DNA of 5,951 bases from an uncultured Eubacteriales bacterium (GTDB lineage: Bacteria > Bacillota > Clostridia > Christensenellales > UBA1242): positions 1 to 5,951 of the forward strand of contig CARFEX010000060.1 of assembly GCA_948971535.1 (NCBI GenBank), in the 5' to 3' direction. Each line of letters begins with the position of its first letter. Position 1 is the first letter of the stretch. A model generated the notes under the pieces. That model did no database searches. It saw only the letters and a program-made list of their open reading frames with translations, and was not told where the DNA came from. Positions 5,346 to 5,951 of the stretch are shown one piece after another. The translations under genes and the position numbers were made by a program.

Positions 5346-5951
5346 TTAATAGCTTTCAAGCAAATTGTTAGCTTTTAGTACATCTGCACCAGTCAAGATG
5401 CCAAGAGGGAGTTCTTTTGTAGAGCCTGTTTTTGTAAATATAAGTGCAAGAAGCTTTGGATTTGAATGATATTCATTTAACACCTGCTCCACCGAAAAGT
5501 CAGCAGGAACAACTTTGTAATAATCATTATTTTCAAGTGAAGATAACATATCCTCTATTTTGACGTTTTCAAGGAACACCTCGCAGTTACCACCTGCGAG
5601 CAAAAATTGACCAAAAGAATTAAGTATTTTTTGTCCATTTGCAATTCCAATCAGTTCTTGGTTTTTATATACAGGTAGATTAGAAAATTGCGAATTTGCC
5701 ATAAGTGTTATAACGTCTAACATGCTCACATTAGCATCAACTGTTAACACATTCTTTCTACAAACTGTATCAAGAGCTTTTGGTGGAGCTGTAAGTAGAG
5801 TTTCTATATATTCAATTTTTTCTACAACTGATAGATGAGGTTCGGCTATGACAAAATCTTCATTATTATTATGGATAATCGCATTGCGAAGTCGACCATA
5901 ATCAACAAGGTCATCTTCATATTTGCGGACAATATAATTTAAAGAAACAGC
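5346..5951 (-). CDS. CBS-domain-pair protein with an N-terminal HEPN-like segment (5' end beyond window)
   Basis: The frame is open from the stop TAA (5346-5348) to the window edge, so the last 201 residues are seen. A GTG at 5748-5750 could be mistaken for a start, but it lies inside the first CBS domain, has no convincing ribosome-binding site, and the frame upstream reads as normal protein. Visible residues 1-60 contain YGRLRNAIIHNNNEDFVIAE, with R22 and H27 forming an R-x4-H motif followed by IAEP; this resembles the end of HEPN domains, many of which are RNases or nucleotide-binding regulators. Residues 68-201 form two CBS motifs: VLTVDANVSMLDVITLMA...LPVYKNQELIGIANG, then VEDML-like KIEDMLSSLE...PLGILTGADVL. 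CBS pairs usually bind adenine nucleotides and regulate an attached activity. No transporter or IMPDH domain is visible. The CBS assignment is firm; the HEPN reading is inference. Confidence 0.75.
   Translation of the reverse strand, partial: AVSLNYIVRKYEDDLVDYGRLRNAIIHNNNEDFVIAEPHLSVVEKIEYIETLLTAPPKALDTVCRKNVLTVDANVSMLDVITLMANSQFSNLPVYKNQELIGIANGQKILNSFGQFLLAGGNCEVFLENVKIEDMLSSLENNDYYKVVPADFSVEQVLNEYHSNPKLLALIFTKTGSTKELPLGILTGADVLKANNLLESY

Overview
This window is AT-rich and gene-dense. It has Gram-positive signals: strong Shine-Dalgarno sites, extended -10 promoters, and a tRNA-sensing T-box leader. It most likely comes from a low-GC Firmicute, Clostridia-like or a related uncultured gut lineage. 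That placement is inference from composition and gene families. TGG encodes Trp and the three stops that can be seen are TAA and TAG, so nothing suggests a recoded UGA. Every real gene lies on the minus strand, so transcription runs from high to low coordinates.

In transcription order: (1) 5951-5346 is the 3' part of a gene with two C-terminal CBS domains. Its N-terminal part carries an R-x4-H motif (RNAIIH) resembling HEPN domains. The gene runs off the window edge. (2) 5340-5012 holds a consensus promoter (TTGACA-17-TATAAT) and a roughly 290-nt leader that folds as a T-box riboswitch. It has a clear Stem I, an AUC (Ile) specifier and a strong terminator competing with an antiterminator. The tRNA-acceptor-binding bulge is non-canonical. 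(3) 5011-1877 is ileS, a full-length isoleucyl-tRNA synthetase of the eukaryote-like class (IleRS2), followed at once by an intrinsic terminator. (4) 1780-935 and 941-249 are a two-gene unit with a 7-nt overlap: a SAM-dependent methyltransferase of the RlmI/RlmK-like class without a PUA domain, then an RluA-type pseudouridine synthase. Both probably modify RNA, most likely rRNA. A second terminator closes the unit. (5) 143-1 is the start of an oligoendopeptidase F (pepF) gene with its own promoter.

The theme is translation: charging tRNA-Ile under control of uncharged tRNA-Ile, plus two RNA-modification enzymes. No mobile element, CRISPR array, tRNA or rRNA gene was seen. The parts most worth a second look are the aberrant T-box antiterminator, the HEPN-like/CBS fusion, and the repeated pattern of promoters placed so close to the gene that the mRNA should begin almost at the ribosome-binding site.
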